This document shows, one piece after another, positions 53,100-62,599 of a stretch of DNA of 64,000 nt; position 1 is the stretch's first letter, and the number at the start of each line of letters is the position of its first letter. Made by a program: the position numbers and the translations under genes. This stretch comes from Hasllibacter halocynthiae (lineage in GTDB: Bacteria > Pseudomonadota > Alphaproteobacteria > Rhodobacterales > Rhodobacteraceae). The stretch covers positions 372,001 to 436,000 of the forward strand of contig NZ_PVTT01000001.1 in NCBI RefSeq assembly GCF_003003095.1, given 5' to 3'. Below the pieces are notes generated by a model that searched no databases, was not told the DNA's origin, and worked only from the letters and a program-made list of their open reading frames with translations.

Positions 53100-53220
53100 G
53101 ATCGGCAGGCTAGACGATGCGTCACCGCCGGGAAAGGCGGCGGGGGGCCGGGTGCGTCATGAGGGCCGGCCTTTCGCGACCTGCCCCGTCACCGCGCCGC
53201 CGAGCGGAGGCCGATGGCGC

Positions 53221-54204
53221 TCAGGGCGCGACGGCGGGTCCGCCGGTGGTGGGGTTGCGATAGGACATCCGCCGGATGCTGCCCGTCTTCGACCGCATCA
53301 GCACCGTCTCGGCCGTGAGGAAGCCCGGCTCGCGCTTGATGCCGTGGACGATTGAGCCGTCCGTCACGCCCGTCGCCGCGAAGATGACGTCCTGCGTGAC
53401 GAGGTCGTCGCGCGCGTAGACCCGGTCGAAATCCTCGATCCCCGCCTTCTCGGCGCGGCCCCGCTCGTCGTCGTCGCGGAAGAGGAGGCGCCCCCACATC
53501 TGCCCGCCCATGCACTTCATCGCCGCGGCCGCCAGCACGCCCTCCGGCGCGCCGCCCGAGCCCATGTAGAGGTCGATGCCGGTCGTCGGCTCGGCCACGT
53601 GGATGATTCCGGCCACGTCGCCGTCCGTGATCAGCCGGATCGCCGCGCCGGTCTCGCGCAGCTCGGCGATCATCTCGGCGTGGCGGGGACGCTCGAGCGC
53701 GCAGACTGTGATGTCCTGCGGGCGGCAGGCCTTGGCCTCGGCCAGCGCGAGCACCCGCTCCTTCGGGGACATCTCGAACGAGACGACGTCCTTCGGCAGC
53801 CCCGGCCCGACGGCCAGCTTGTCCATGTAGACGTCGGGCGCGTGCAGCATCGAGCCGCGCGGGCCCATGGCGATCACGGTCAGGGCGTTGGGCATGTCCT
53901 TGGCCGTCAGGGTCGTCCCCTCCAGCGGGTCGAGGGCGATGTCCACCGAGGGACCGTTCCCGGTGCCGACCTCCTCCCCGATGTAGAGCATGGGGGCCTC
54001 GTCGCGTTCGCCCTCGCCGATGACCACAGTGCCGTCGATGTCGAGAAGGTCGAGCTGCTCGCGCATGGCGTTGACCGCGGCCTGGTCGGCGGCCTTTTCG
54101 TCGCCGCGCCCGATCAGGTCGGCCGAGGCCATGGCGGCGGCCTCGGACACCCGGGCGAGCCCGAGGGAGAGCATCCGGTCGTGGAACTTGCGGTTGGCAG
54201 CCAT
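53221..54204 (-). CDS. glpX: Class II fructose-1,6-bisphosphatase
   Basis: From MAANRKFHDRML (ATG 54202-54204) the product has 327 aa with the class II active-site blocks GEGERDEAPML, DIALDPLEGTTL, GSGGAPEGVLAAAA and the C-terminal SKTGSIRRM. It hydrolyses FBP in gluconeogenesis. The preceding in-frame codons are not conserved. Confidence 0.93.
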   Translation of the reverse strand: MAANRKFHDRMLSLGLARVSEAAAMASADLIGRGDEKAADQAAVNAMREQLDLLDIDGTVVIGEGERDEAPMLYIGEEVGTGNGPSVDIALDPLEGTTLTAKDMPNALTVIAMGPRGSMLHAPDVYMDKLAVGPGLPKDVVSFEMSPKERVLALAEAKACRPQDITVCALERPRHAEMIAELRETGAAIRLITDGDVAGIIHVAEPTTGIDLYMGSGGAPEGVLAAAAMKCMGGQMWGRLLFRDDDERGRAEKAGIEDFDRVYARDDLVTQDVIFAATGVTDGSIVHGIKREPGFLTAETVLMRSKTGSIRRMSYRNPTTGGPAVAP

Positions 54205-54333
54205 GCGTGGGGCCTCCGGGTCGGCATGTGCGTCGCGCGCAGCTAGCGCGCGCCGGGCGGGGGTGTCCACCTGGCAGTCCCCCGAAGGTGTTCCTGTGCC
54301 TCGCGAAGGTCTGGGGTCGGTCGGCCCGGCCGG

Positions 54334-55617
54334 TCAGACGGTCTCGATCCGCAGGGCCACGGGCGGCTCGGCCAGGACGCCCGAGGCCTCCGTCGCCTCG
54401 ATAGCCTCGCGGATGGCGGCGCGGCGGGCGGGGTGGGTGACGATGAGGACCGGCGCGTCGCCCTCGTGATCGTACTGGCGCATCCGGTCGATGGATACGC
54501 CCCCTTCGCCGAGCGCGACGGCGATCTTGCCCAGGGCGCCCGGCTTGTCCTGAAGCGTCAGCCGCAGGTACCACGAGGCGGGGGCGGCCGACTGCGCCGG
54601 CGGGATCACCCGGAGCTGATCGACCGGGCGGCCGAAGGCAGGCACGCGCAGGCCGCGCGCGATGTCCATGACGTCGGACCAGACCGCGCTGGCGGTCGGG
54701 CCCTCGCCCGCGCCCGCGCCGCGCAGGACGATCTGGCCCGCGGCGTCGCCCTCCAGCACGGTCATGTTCGTCGCCCCTTCGAGCTGTCCCAGCGGCGAGT
54801 TCGCAGGCACGAGGCAGGGCGACATCCGCTGCTCCAGCCCGCGGCCCGTCACCTGCGCCACCCCGAGCAGCTTGATCCGGAAGCCTAGGTCGGCGGCGAA
54901 GCGGATGTCCTGGATCGAGACCCGCTCGATCCCCTCGATCTCGACCGCGTCGAAGGCCGGCGGGGTTCCGAAGGCCAGCGCAGAGAGGAGGGCGAGCTTG
55001 TGCGCCGCGTCGATCCCGCCCACGTCGAGGGTCGGGTCCGCCTCGAGGTAGCCGAGGGCGCTAGCCTCCTCGAAGACCTCCTCGTAGGGCAGGCCCGCGC
55101 CTTCCATCCGGGTCAGGATGTAGTTGCAGGTGCCGTTCATCACGCCCATCACGCGCGAGGTCTCGTTGGCGGCGAAGCTCTCCGACAGGACCTTGACGAC
55201 GGGGATCGCCCCCGCGACGGCCGCCTCGTAGCGCAGGGCGGCGCCGTTCGCCTCGGCCAAGGCGGCCAGTTCGGCGCCGTGGAGGGCCAGCATCGCCTTG
55301 TTCGCGGTCACGACGTCCTTGCCGGCGCGCAGCGCGGCCTCGACGGCCGATTTGGCGGGGCCCGCGTCGCCGCCGATCAGCTCGACGAGGACATCGACGT
55401 CCTTTCGCGCGGCGAGGGCGGCAGGGTCGTCCTCCCAGGCGTAGTCGCCCAGGGGCATGCCACGGTCGCGGGACCGATCCCGCGCGGAGACCGCAGTGAC
55501 GACGACGACGCGGCCGGCGCGGGCGGCGATCAGGTCGGCGTGCCGCCGGGCGATCTTCACGACGCCCGCGCCCACGGTGCCCAGGCCCGCGATTCCGAGG
55601 CGGAGAGGCTGCGTCAT
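54334..55617 (-). CDS. hom: Homoserine dehydrogenase
   Basis: The 427-aa product has the NAD(P) motif GLGTVGAGVV, the catalytic regions TANKAMLALHG and EAAVAGAIPVVK, GVMNGTCNYILTRM, and a C-terminal ACT domain (YLRLTLQDKPGALGKIAVAL) for threonine feedback. It reduces aspartate semialdehyde in Thr/Met synthesis. Confidence 0.95.
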   Translation of the reverse strand: MTQPLRLGIAGLGTVGAGVVKIARRHADLIAARAGRVVVVTAVSARDRSRDRGMPLGDYAWEDDPAALAARKDVDVLVELIGGDAGPAKSAVEAALRAGKDVVTANKAMLALHGAELAALAEANGAALRYEAAVAGAIPVVKVLSESFAANETSRVMGVMNGTCNYILTRMEGAGLPYEEVFEEASALGYLEADPTLDVGGIDAAHKLALLSALAFGTPPAFDAVEIEGIERVSIQDIRFAADLGFRIKLLGVAQVTGRGLEQRMSPCLVPANSPLGQLEGATNMTVLEGDAAGQIVLRGAGAGEGPTASAVWSDVMDIARGLRVPAFGRPVDQLRVIPPAQSAAPASWYLRLTLQDKPGALGKIAVALGEGGVSIDRMRQYDHEGDAPVLIVTHPARRAAIREAIEATEASGVLAEPPVALRIETV

Positions 55618-55672
55618 GCTCGGTGTCCCTTCGTCTGCCGCGCCGGTCCCTAGCGTGCGCCCCCGGGCGGGT

Positions 55673-55936
55673 CTAGCGCCCGAGGCGCGCGCGCTCCGCC
55701 TCGGTCAGGACTGGGTCGCGCAGCCGGGCCGCGCGCGCCTCGAGGTCGGACTGCCGGCCTTCCAACGCCTGGCCCGCCTCGGGGGAGAGGCGCTCGGCCG
55801 GGGCGGCGTCGAAGGCCGCCGTGGGAAGCAGGGAGGGGAAGGGGGCGTTCCGCGCCGCGGGCGGGATCGCGGCGTCGACCTCCGGAAAGGTCGCGCAGGC
55901 CGCGAGGGCCAGGGGCGGGAGGAGGGCGCGCATCAA
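55673..55936 (-). CDS. Small predicted lipoprotein
   Basis: The 87-aa product has a short hydrophobic signal ending in a lipobox (PLALAAC, Cys14), then a Pro/Ala-rich and a charged helical part (QALEGRQSDLEARAARLR). It is probably attached to the inner or outer membrane. MM start: either ATG fits. Function unknown. Confidence 0.7.
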   Translation of the reverse strand: MMRALLPPLALAACATFPEVDAAIPPAARNAPFPSLLPTAAFDAAPAERLSPEAGQALEGRQSDLEARAARLRDPVLTEAERARLGR

Positions 55937-55975
55937 GGCCGGACCCTAGCCGCGCCCGCCCCCGGGCGAAAGCCG

Positions 55976-56881
55976 TCAGGGCGAGAGGCATTCCTCGAAC
56001 GCCGCCGACACGTCGGCCATCAGCGCAGGCCAGAGCGCGGGCCCGGGCTCGTGCGCGCGCCCCAGAGGGTCGAGCGTTACGACCGGTAGATTCCCGGCCG
56101 CGGCCAGAAGGCGCGCGTCCGCATCGGGCGGGGCGATGACGCACGCGGCCTCGCCGGCGATCGCGGACAGCTCGCGCAGTCGCGCCGCGCCGGGCGCGAG
56201 GTTGTCCACGTCCATGACCGCCCCGGCCGCCGGGGCGCCGACCCAGCGGGAGGCGTAGGCGTAGGCATCGTGCCCGGCGATCCACGGCCGCGCGTCGACC
56301 GCCGGCGGCGTCAGAACCTCCGCCGCGGCGACGAAGCTGTCGCGGTTCGCTTCATATGTGGGGCGCCCGTCGGGGTCGATCTCGGAGAGGCGCGCGGCGA
56401 TCTCGGCCGCGAAGGCGGCGGCCGTTTCCGGGTCCAGCCAAGCGTGCGGATCGAGCGGGCCATGATCGTGCCCGGAATGGTCGCCGCCGTGATCGTCCTC
56501 GTCATGCTCTTCGGCTCCGTGTGCGTGCCCTTCTTCCCCGTCGTGGGGGTCCTCGACCTCGATCAGATCCAGGCCTTCGACATCGAGGAGCTCCAGCCGC
56601 AAGGCGTCGGGGGCCAAGGCCGACAGCGGCCCGCCGATCCAGGGGGTAAGGGCCTCTCCCATCAGGACGACGAGGTTGGCCTCCTCCAGCGCCGTCGCCT
56701 CCGACGGGCGGAGCGAGTGGGAATGCGGATCCGCGGCGCCCGTCAGCAGCAGCGCAGGCGCGCCGCGCCCCTCCATCACCGCCGCGACGAGCGAGTGGAC
56801 CGGCGGGATGTCCGCGACCACCGCCGGAGCATCCGCGACGGCCGGCGAGGCGAGAACGGCGAGGGATAGGGCAAGACGCAT
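55976..56881 (-). CDS. znuA: ZnuA, zinc-binding protein of a zinc ABC transporter
   Basis: The 301-aa periplasmic product has a signal peptide (about 1-17), the zinc ligands in ADPHSHSLRPS (His54/56), DPHAWLDPE (His146) and AGHDAYAYASRW, and a His/Asp-rich loop at about 112-140 that is typical for zinc-specific binding proteins. It is divergent from zur-znuC-znuB with a Zur-like box between them. Confidence 0.93.
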   Translation of the reverse strand: MRLALSLAVLASPAVADAPAVVADIPPVHSLVAAVMEGRGAPALLLTGAADPHSHSLRPSEATALEEANLVVLMGEALTPWIGGPLSALAPDALRLELLDVEGLDLIEVEDPHDGEEGHAHGAEEHDEDDHGGDHSGHDHGPLDPHAWLDPETAAAFAAEIAARLSEIDPDGRPTYEANRDSFVAAAEVLTPPAVDARPWIAGHDAYAYASRWVGAPAAGAVMDVDNLAPGAARLRELSAIAGEAACVIAPPDADARLLAAAGNLPVVTLDPLGRAHEPGPALWPALMADVSAAFEECLSP

Positions 56882-56911
56882 GACGGGTCTCCGGGTTGCG
56901 GCCAGGGGAAG

Positions 56912-56926
56912 TGTTATACTATATCA
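56912..56926. promoter_or_regulatory. Candidate Zur box between znuA and zur
   Basis: TGTTATA-C-TATATCA is an imperfect palindrome (six of seven pairs) in the AT-rich middle of a 70-bp divergent intergenic region, 31 bp from znuA and 26 bp from zur. Its TGTTATA half resembles known alphaproteobacterial Zur sites. Binding would repress both directions when zinc is plentiful. Confidence 0.7.
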
Positions 56927-56951
56927 TCCGCTGTCAACCTCGGACCCTTGT

Positions 56952-57425
56952 ATGATCGATTTCGCCCCTCACGACCACGATGGCTGCATCGCCTCGGCGC
57001 TCGCCGCGGCGGAGGAGGGCTGCGCCGCGCGCGGCCTGCGTCTGACCGACGCCCGGCGACGGGTGCTGGAGATCCTGCTCGAGTCGCATCGCGCCCTGGG
57101 CGCTTACGACGTGCTGGATCGCCTGCGGGCCGAGGGCAGACCGGCGCAGCCACCCCTGGTCTACCGCGCGCTCGACTTCCTCGTGGCGCAGGGTTTCGTC
57201 CACCGTATCGAGCGGCTGAACGCCTTCGTCGCCTGCGCCCGCCCCGGTGCCGAACATGCGCCGGCCTTCCTGATCTGCCGCGCTTGCGAGGCCGTCGCCG
57301 AGATGCCCGTGGCACCGGAGGAGGGGCGCCTGGGCAGCGCCGCACGGGCCACCGGCTTCGCCTTGGAGGCGACCACGTTGGAGGCCGAAGGACTGTGCCC
57401 GAACTGCCGGGGCGCCGTTGCATGA
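56952..57425 (+). CDS. zur: Zur, zinc-responsive Fur-family repressor
   Basis: The 157-aa product has a winged helix (LRLTDARRRVLEILLESHRALGAYDVLDRL, PPLVYRALDFLVAQGFVHRIE), a dimerisation part and two CxxC pairs (CRAC, CPNC) for structural zinc. Its place between znuA and znuC and the box upstream identify it as Zur, not Fur. It overlaps znuC by 4 nt. Confidence 0.92.
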   Translation: MIDFAPHDHDGCIASALAAAEEGCAARGLRLTDARRRVLEILLESHRALGAYDVLDRLRAEGRPAQPPLVYRALDFLVAQGFVHRIERLNAFVACARPGAEHAPAFLICRACEAVAEMPVAPEEGRLGSAARATGFALEATTLEAEGLCPNCRGAVA

Positions 57426-58210
57426 CCAAGCTGATCGAGGCGCACGCCCTGCGGCTGGATCGGGGCGGGCGGACGGTCCTGTCCGATATCGACTTCGCCA
57501 TCGCGGCGGGCGAGATCGTGACCCTCGTCGGGCCCAACGGATCGGGCAAGTCGTCCTTGGTGAGGGCCCTCATCGGCGCGCTCGAGCCTGCGGGCGGCAC
57601 GGTGCGCCGCGCGGCCGGCCTGCGGATCGGCTATGTGCCGCAATCCATGGCGGCCGGATCGGCGATGCCGCTGACCGTGCGACGGTTCCTTTCCCTGCCG
57701 GAGCCGCGGACGGACGCCGAGGCCGAGGCCGCGCTTGCCGCCGCTGGGGCGGAGGGGTTGGGGCCGGCGTCCCTCGGGGCGCTCTCGGGCGGACAGCTCC
57801 AGCGGGTCCTCCTGGCGCGCGCGCTGGCCGGGGCGCCCGACCTCCTGATCCTCGACGAGCCGACCGCGAGCCTCGATCAACCCGGCGCTGCCGCTCTCTA
57901 CCAGACGATCGAGAGGGTGCGGCGGGACGCTGGCTGCGCGGTCCTCATGGTCAGCCACGACCTCCATGTCGTGATGGCGGCGTCGGATCGCGTCATCTGC
58001 CTCAACGGCCATATCTGCTGCGAGGGCGCCCCCCACGTCGTCGCGGACGCGCCGGCCTATCGCGCGCTCTTCGGTTCGGGCACGGGCGGGGCGCTGGCCC
58101 TCTACCAACACGACCACGACCATTCGCACGATCACGATCACGATCACGGTCACGGTCACGGGCGCGACGGCGAGCGCTGCGAAGCCGTCGCGGGGCCGCG
58201 GGGTGCTTGA
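57422..58210 (+). CDS. znuC: ZnuC, ATPase of the zinc ABC transporter
   Basis: The 262-aa product has Walker A GPNGSGKSS (37-45), Q-loop YVPQSM, signature LSGGQLQRVLLARAL, Walker B LLILDEPTASLD and the SHDLHVV switch His. A C-terminal His/Asp repeat at about 230-247 could bind zinc on the cytoplasmic side. It overlaps znuB by 8 nt. Confidence 0.93.
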   Translation: MTKLIEAHALRLDRGGRTVLSDIDFAIAAGEIVTLVGPNGSGKSSLVRALIGALEPAGGTVRRAAGLRIGYVPQSMAAGSAMPLTVRRFLSLPEPRTDAEAEAALAAAGAEGLGPASLGALSGGQLQRVLLARALAGAPDLLILDEPTASLDQPGAAALYQTIERVRRDAGCAVLMVSHDLHVVMAASDRVICLNGHICCEGAPHVVADAPAYRALFGSGTGGALALYQHDHDHSHDHDHDHGHGHGRDGERCEAVAGPRGA

Positions 58211-58979
58211 CGATTTCCTGATCCGGGCCGCTCTGGCAGGCCTCGCGCTGTCGGTCGCGGCCGCGCCTCTGGGCTGCTTCGTGGTCTGGCGGCGCCTCGC
58301 CTATTTCGGCGAGGCGGTCAGCCATTCGGCCATCCTCGGCGTCGCCCTCGCGCTCGCGCTGTCGATCGCGCCGATCTGGGGGGCGCTCGCGGTCGCCGCG
58401 GGCATGGCGGTCGCGGTCGCGCTCCTCGATGCGAGGGGGCTGCCCGATGCGATCCTCGGAACCCTTTCGCACGGCGCGCTGGCGGCTGGGCTCGTGGCGC
58501 TCTCCCTTTCGGGCGCGCGGGTCGATCCTTCGGCCTTCCTCTTCGGCGACGTGTTCGGCGTCGCGCGTCAGGACCTCGCCGGCCTCTGGATGGGGGCAGC
58601 CCTGGTCGCGGCCCTTCTCGCCTGGCGCTGGCGCCGGCTGCTGACCTCGACGCTCGATGCCGATCTCGCCCGGGCCACGGGGATCGACCCCCGCCGCGAG
58701 GGGCTGATCCTCTCCCTCGCGCTGGCGGTGGCGGTGGCCATGGCGATCGAGGTGGTCGGGGCGCTGCTGACGGTGGCGATGCTGATCATACCGGCAACGG
58801 CCGCGCGGGGGCTCGCCCGCAGCCCGGAGGGGATGGTCGTGGCGGCCGCCCTGATCGGTGCCGCGTCCGTGGGCCTGGGGCTGGCTGCGTCCCTAGCGTT
58901 CGACACGCCGGGCGGACCGTCCATCGCCCTCTCCGCGGCGGCGCTCTTCGCCCTGACCTTGCCGCTCCGGAGAAGCTGA
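58203..58979 (+). CDS. znuB: ZnuB, permease of the zinc ABC transporter
   Basis: The 258-aa GTG-started product has about seven membrane helices and the family motifs RAALAGLALSVAAAPLGCFVVWRR at the start, RLAYFGEAVSHSAILGVAL and VVGALLTVAMLIIPATAARGLA. It carries zinc across the inner membrane. Confidence 0.92.
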   Translation: MLDDFLIRAALAGLALSVAAAPLGCFVVWRRLAYFGEAVSHSAILGVALALALSIAPIWGALAVAAGMAVAVALLDARGLPDAILGTLSHGALAAGLVALSLSGARVDPSAFLFGDVFGVARQDLAGLWMGAALVAALLAWRWRRLLTSTLDADLARATGIDPRREGLILSLALAVAVAMAIEVVGALLTVAMLIIPATAARGLARSPEGMVVAAALIGAASVGLGLAASLAFDTPGGPSIALSAAALFALTLPLRRS

Positions 58980-59190
58980 CGGCCCAGGTCCTGCACGACG
59001 GACATCAGGGCGTCGGTGCGGGGCCGGGTGATCTGTGGATCGTTATTACGACCACTAGGCAGTAATCTACGATATATTTTTCATGTCGAAGGTCGGTCGC
59101 CAGATCTTTTCCTCATCTTCCCTGCCGAAGAAAATGATGGACGCCAATCAGGACCCGCGCCTACTGTAGAGAGGCAGGGGGGACACCGAG

Positions 59191-60219
59191 GTGGAGAGAC
59201 CGACCGTACAGGACGTCGCCGATCATGCCGGCGTCTCCATCGCGACCGTGGACCGGGTGCTGAACGCACGCGGCGGGGTGACGGAGAAGTCCCGCGCCAA
59301 GGTCCGCTCGTCGGTAGAGGCACTGGGCTACGAGCGCGACGCCGCCGCGACCGCCCTTTCCACCGGACGGTCCGACCGGTTCGTCTTCGTGCTGCCGGAG
59401 GGGCCGAACGCGTTCCTCGGCGCCCTGCGCACGGCCATCGCCGCCGAGCGTCCCGCCGCGCGCCGCTTCCGCCAGTCGCTGGAGGTGCTGGACGTTCCCG
59501 CGTTCTCCTCGGAGTCGCTCGGCGCGGCGCTGGACGCGCTGGACCCCGGAAGCGTGACCGGAATCGCCGTGTTCGGCGCCGAAGGTATCGAGAGCGCGCG
59601 CGCCCTGGTGGGGCTTCGCGCCGCGGGCGTTCGGGTCGTCACCCTCGTCTCGGACCTGCCGGCCGAGCAGCGCGACGCCTATGTCGGCATCGACAACGTG
59701 GCCGCGGGCCGCACGGCGGCCCGCTTCCTGGGGCGTTTCCTCGATGCCGCTCCGGCGGATGTCATGGTGATCCTCGGCAGCGCGATCGCCCGCGACCATG
59801 TCGACCGGCGCCTCGGCTTCGACATGGTGATGCGCGCCGACTTCCCGCACCTGACGGTCGGTGCGTCGGCCGAAGGACGCGACGATGCCGATCTCGTCGA
59901 GGCGATCGTTCGCGGCGCGCTGACTGGCCGCCGCCCGCCCGCCGCCATCTATGCCGCCGCGGCGGGCACCCGGGGCCTCGTCGCCGCGCTGAAGGGGTTG
60001 CGGTCGCGCCCCGTCACCGTCGTGCACGAGCTGACGCCGCACAGTCGCCGGGCGCTCGAGGACGGGCTGATCGACCTCGTGATCGACCAGAACCCCGCGC
60101 AGGAGGTTCGGATGGCGATCGGGGCCCTCGCCGCGCTGCGCGAAGGGCGCGCGCCGCCAGCGGCACCGCTGACCCTCGACATCTACGTGCGGGACAACCT
60201 TCCCGCCCGCGCCGCCTGA
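59191..60219 (+). CDS. LacI-family regulator of the sugar operon
   Basis: The 342-aa product starts with GTG and has the LacI helix-turn-helix (PTVQDVADHAGVSIATVDRVL, residues 4-24) and hinge helix, then a periplasmic-binding-protein-like domain. It precedes xylA by 12 nt and likely senses the sugar or a derivative. An ATTAC-N12-GTAAT inverted repeat near 59044-59065 upstream is a possible operator, unproven. Confidence 0.88.
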   Translation: MERPTVQDVADHAGVSIATVDRVLNARGGVTEKSRAKVRSSVEALGYERDAAATALSTGRSDRFVFVLPEGPNAFLGALRTAIAAERPAARRFRQSLEVLDVPAFSSESLGAALDALDPGSVTGIAVFGAEGIESARALVGLRAAGVRVVTLVSDLPAEQRDAYVGIDNVAAGRTAARFLGRFLDAAPADVMVILGSAIARDHVDRRLGFDMVMRADFPHLTVGASAEGRDDADLVEAIVRGALTGRRPPAAIYAAAAGTRGLVAALKGLRSRPVTVVHELTPHSRRALEDGLIDLVIDQNPAQEVRMAIGALAALREGRAPPAAPLTLDIYVRDNLPARAA

Positions 60220-60231
60220 GAGGAGGACCGG

Positions 60232-61530
60232 ATGCCCCGCGACTACTTCCAGCGATCCGAACCCATCCCCTACGATCCCGAGGCAGGGCCGCTGGACCTT
60301 GCCTTCCGGCACTACAGGCCCGACGAGGTCGTGATGGGCAGGCGGATGGAGGACCACCTGCGCTTCGCCGTGTGCTGGTGGCACAACTTCGTCTGGGAGG
60401 GGGGCGACCCGTTCGGCGGGCATACCTTCGAACGGCCTTGGTTCCCGGCCGACACCATGGAGATGGCCCGGCACCGCGCGGACGAGGCGTTCGAGATGTT
60501 CCGCCTTCTCGGCGTGCCGTTCTACTGCTTTCACGACCATGACATTCGCCCCGAGGGCGAAACACTCGCCAAGTCCGTCGCAAGGCTGGACGAGATGGCC
60601 GACTATCTGGGCGAGAAGCAGGACGCGTCCGGTATGCGTCTGCTCTGGGGGACGGCGAACCTCTTCTCGAACCGCCGCTTCATGGCCGGGGCCAGCACCA
60701 ACCCGGACCCGGACGTCTACGCCTGGTGCGCCGCCACGGTGAAGGCCTGCCTTGACGCGACGCACCGTCTGGGCGGGGCGAACTACGTCCTTTGGGGCGG
60801 GCGTGAGGGGTACGAGACGCTGCTGAACACGGACCTCGGGCGCGAGCTGGACCATATGGGCGCGTTCCTGTCGAAGGTCGTCGACTACAAACACAAGATC
60901 GGCTTCCGCGGCGCGATCCTGATCGAGCCCAAGCCGCAGGAGCCGACCAAGCACCAGTACGACTACGACGTCGCCACGGTCCACGGCTTCCTCCGCCGTT
61001 TCGGCCTGGAGGACGAAGTGAAGGTGAACATCGAGCAGGGGCATGCCATCCTGGCGGGTCACAGCTTCGAGCACGAGATCGCGCTGGCCAGCGCCCTGGG
61101 AATATTCGGCTCGATCGACATGAACCGGAACGACTACCAGTCGGGCTGGGACACGGACCAGTTCCCCAACAACGTTCCCGAGGTCGCGCTGGCCTACTAC
61201 GAGATCCTAAGGGGCGGGGGCTTCGCCACCGGCGGCACGAACTTCGACGCCAAGCTGCGCCGGCAGTCGCTGGACCCGGGCGACCTGCTTTGGGCGCATG
61301 TGGGCGGGATGGACGTCTGCGCACGGGGGCTGAAGGCCGCCGCCGCCATGCTAGAGGACGGCACGCTGGAGCGCCTGCGCGCTGAGCGCTACGCCAAGTG
61401 GGAGGGGTCGGACCTCCTGGAACGGCCGCTGGAGGCCATCGCCGAGGAGGCCGTCGCGAAGGGCATCGATCCGCAGCCTCGTTCCGGACGGCAGGAGATG
61501 CTCGAGAACATCGTCAACCGCTTCGTCTGA
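60232..61530 (+). CDS. xylA: Xylose isomerase
   Basis: The 432-aa product matches class II xylose isomerases in length and motifs: [19 protein letters not shown], the catalytic pair His101 and Asp104 in [13 protein letters not shown], the metal ligands in [18 protein letters not shown], and [20 protein letters not shown]. It converts D-xylose to D-xylulose (or related aldoses). Confidence 0.95.
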   Translation: MPRDYFQRSEPIPYDPEAGPLDLAFRHYRPDEVVMGRRMEDHLRFAVCWWHNFVWEGGDPFGGHTFERPWFPADTMEMARHRADEAFEMFRLLGVPFYCFHDHDIRPEGETLAKSVARLDEMADYLGEKQDASGMRLLWGTANLFSNRRFMAGASTNPDPDVYAWCAATVKACLDATHRLGGANYVLWGGREGYETLLNTDLGRELDHMGAFLSKVVDYKHKIGFRGAILIEPKPQEPTKHQYDYDVATVHGFLRRFGLEDEVKVNIEQGHAILAGHSFEHEIALASALGIFGSIDMNRNDYQSGWDTDQFPNNVPEVALAYYEILRGGGFATGGTNFDAKLRRQSLDPGDLLWAHVGGMDVCARGLKAAAAMLEDGTLERLRAERYAKWEGSDLLERPLEAIAEEAVAKGIDPQPRSGRQEMLENIVNRFV

Positions 61531-61543
61531 GGAGGGACGCGCC

Positions 61544-62599
61544 ATGAAGACGATCAAAGGCCCCGCGCTTTTCCTCGCGCAGTTCGCCGGCGACGATGCG
61601 CCGTTCGACACGTGGGACGGGATCACGAGGTGGGCAGCCGATTGCGGCTACGAAGGGGTTCAGGTGCCGTCCTGGGATGCGCGGCTGTTCGACCTCGCCC
61701 GCGCGGCGGAATCGAAGGACTATTGCGACGAGTTCCTCGGCCAGGGGCGTGCGAACGGTGTCGAGGTGACGGAGCTTTCCACCCATCTGCAAGGCCAGCT
61801 CGTCGCCGTGCACCCGGCTTATGACGAGGCGTTCGACGGCTTCGCCGTCGCCGAGGTGCGAGGCAACCCGAAGGCCCGTCAGGAATGGGCGGTGAGTCAG
61901 GTGAAGCTCGCCCTGCAGGCCTCTCGCAACATGGGGATATCGGCGCACGCGACGTTCTCCGGCGCCCTTGCGTGGCCCTACGTCTATCCCTGGCCGCAGC
62001 GTCCCGCCGGACTGGTGGAGACGGCGTTCGACGAGCTGGCCAGGCGCTGGCGCCCGATCCTCAACATGGCCGAGGAGTGCGGCGTCGACGTCTGCTACGA
62101 GATCCATCCCGGCGAGGACCTCCATGACGGCGTCACCTACGAGATGTTCCTCGAGCGGGTCGGAAACCACGCCCGCGCAAACATGCTCTACGACCCCTCG
62201 CACTACGTGCTGCAGGCGCTGGACTACCTAGACAACATCGACATCTACAAAGACCGCATCCGCATGTTCCACGTGAAGGACGCGGAACTGAACCCGACCG
62301 GGCGGCAGGGGGTCTATGGCGGCTACCAGTCCTGGGTGGACCGGGCCGGGCGCTTCCGCAGCCTGGGCGACGGGCAGGTCGACTTCGGGGCGGTGTTCTC
62401 GAAGATGGCCGCGAACGACTTCGACGGCTGGGCCGTGGTCGAGTGGGAGTGCGCCCTGAAGCACCCCGAGGACGGCGCGCGGGAGGGTTCGCAGTTCGTC
62501 CGCGACCACATCATCCGCGTGACCCCTCACGCCTTCGACGATTTCGCCGATGGCGGCACGGACGATGCCGCGAACCGCAAGATGCTGGGGATCGGGTGA
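61544..62599 (+). CDS. Sugar phosphate isomerase/epimerase family protein
   Basis: The 351-aa TIM-barrel product belongs to the AP endonuclease 2-like sugar isomerase/epimerase family: GVQVPSWD, ELSTHLQGQ, CYEIHPGEDLHDG, MLYDPSHYV, FHVKDAELN and VEWECALKHPEDG supply metal-binding His, Glu and Asp. The substrate is unknown; it works beside xylA and an oxidoreductase. Overlaps the next start (TGATG). Confidence 0.88.
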   Translation: MKTIKGPALFLAQFAGDDAPFDTWDGITRWAADCGYEGVQVPSWDARLFDLARAAESKDYCDEFLGQGRANGVEVTELSTHLQGQLVAVHPAYDEAFDGFAVAEVRGNPKARQEWAVSQVKLALQASRNMGISAHATFSGALAWPYVYPWPQRPAGLVETAFDELARRWRPILNMAEECGVDVCYEIHPGEDLHDGVTYEMFLERVGNHARANMLYDPSHYVLQALDYLDNIDIYKDRIRMFHVKDAELNPTGRQGVYGGYQSWVDRAGRFRSLGDGQVDFGAVFSKMAANDFDGWAVVEWECALKHPEDGAREGSQFVRDHIIRVTPHAFDDFADGGTDDAANRKMLGIG

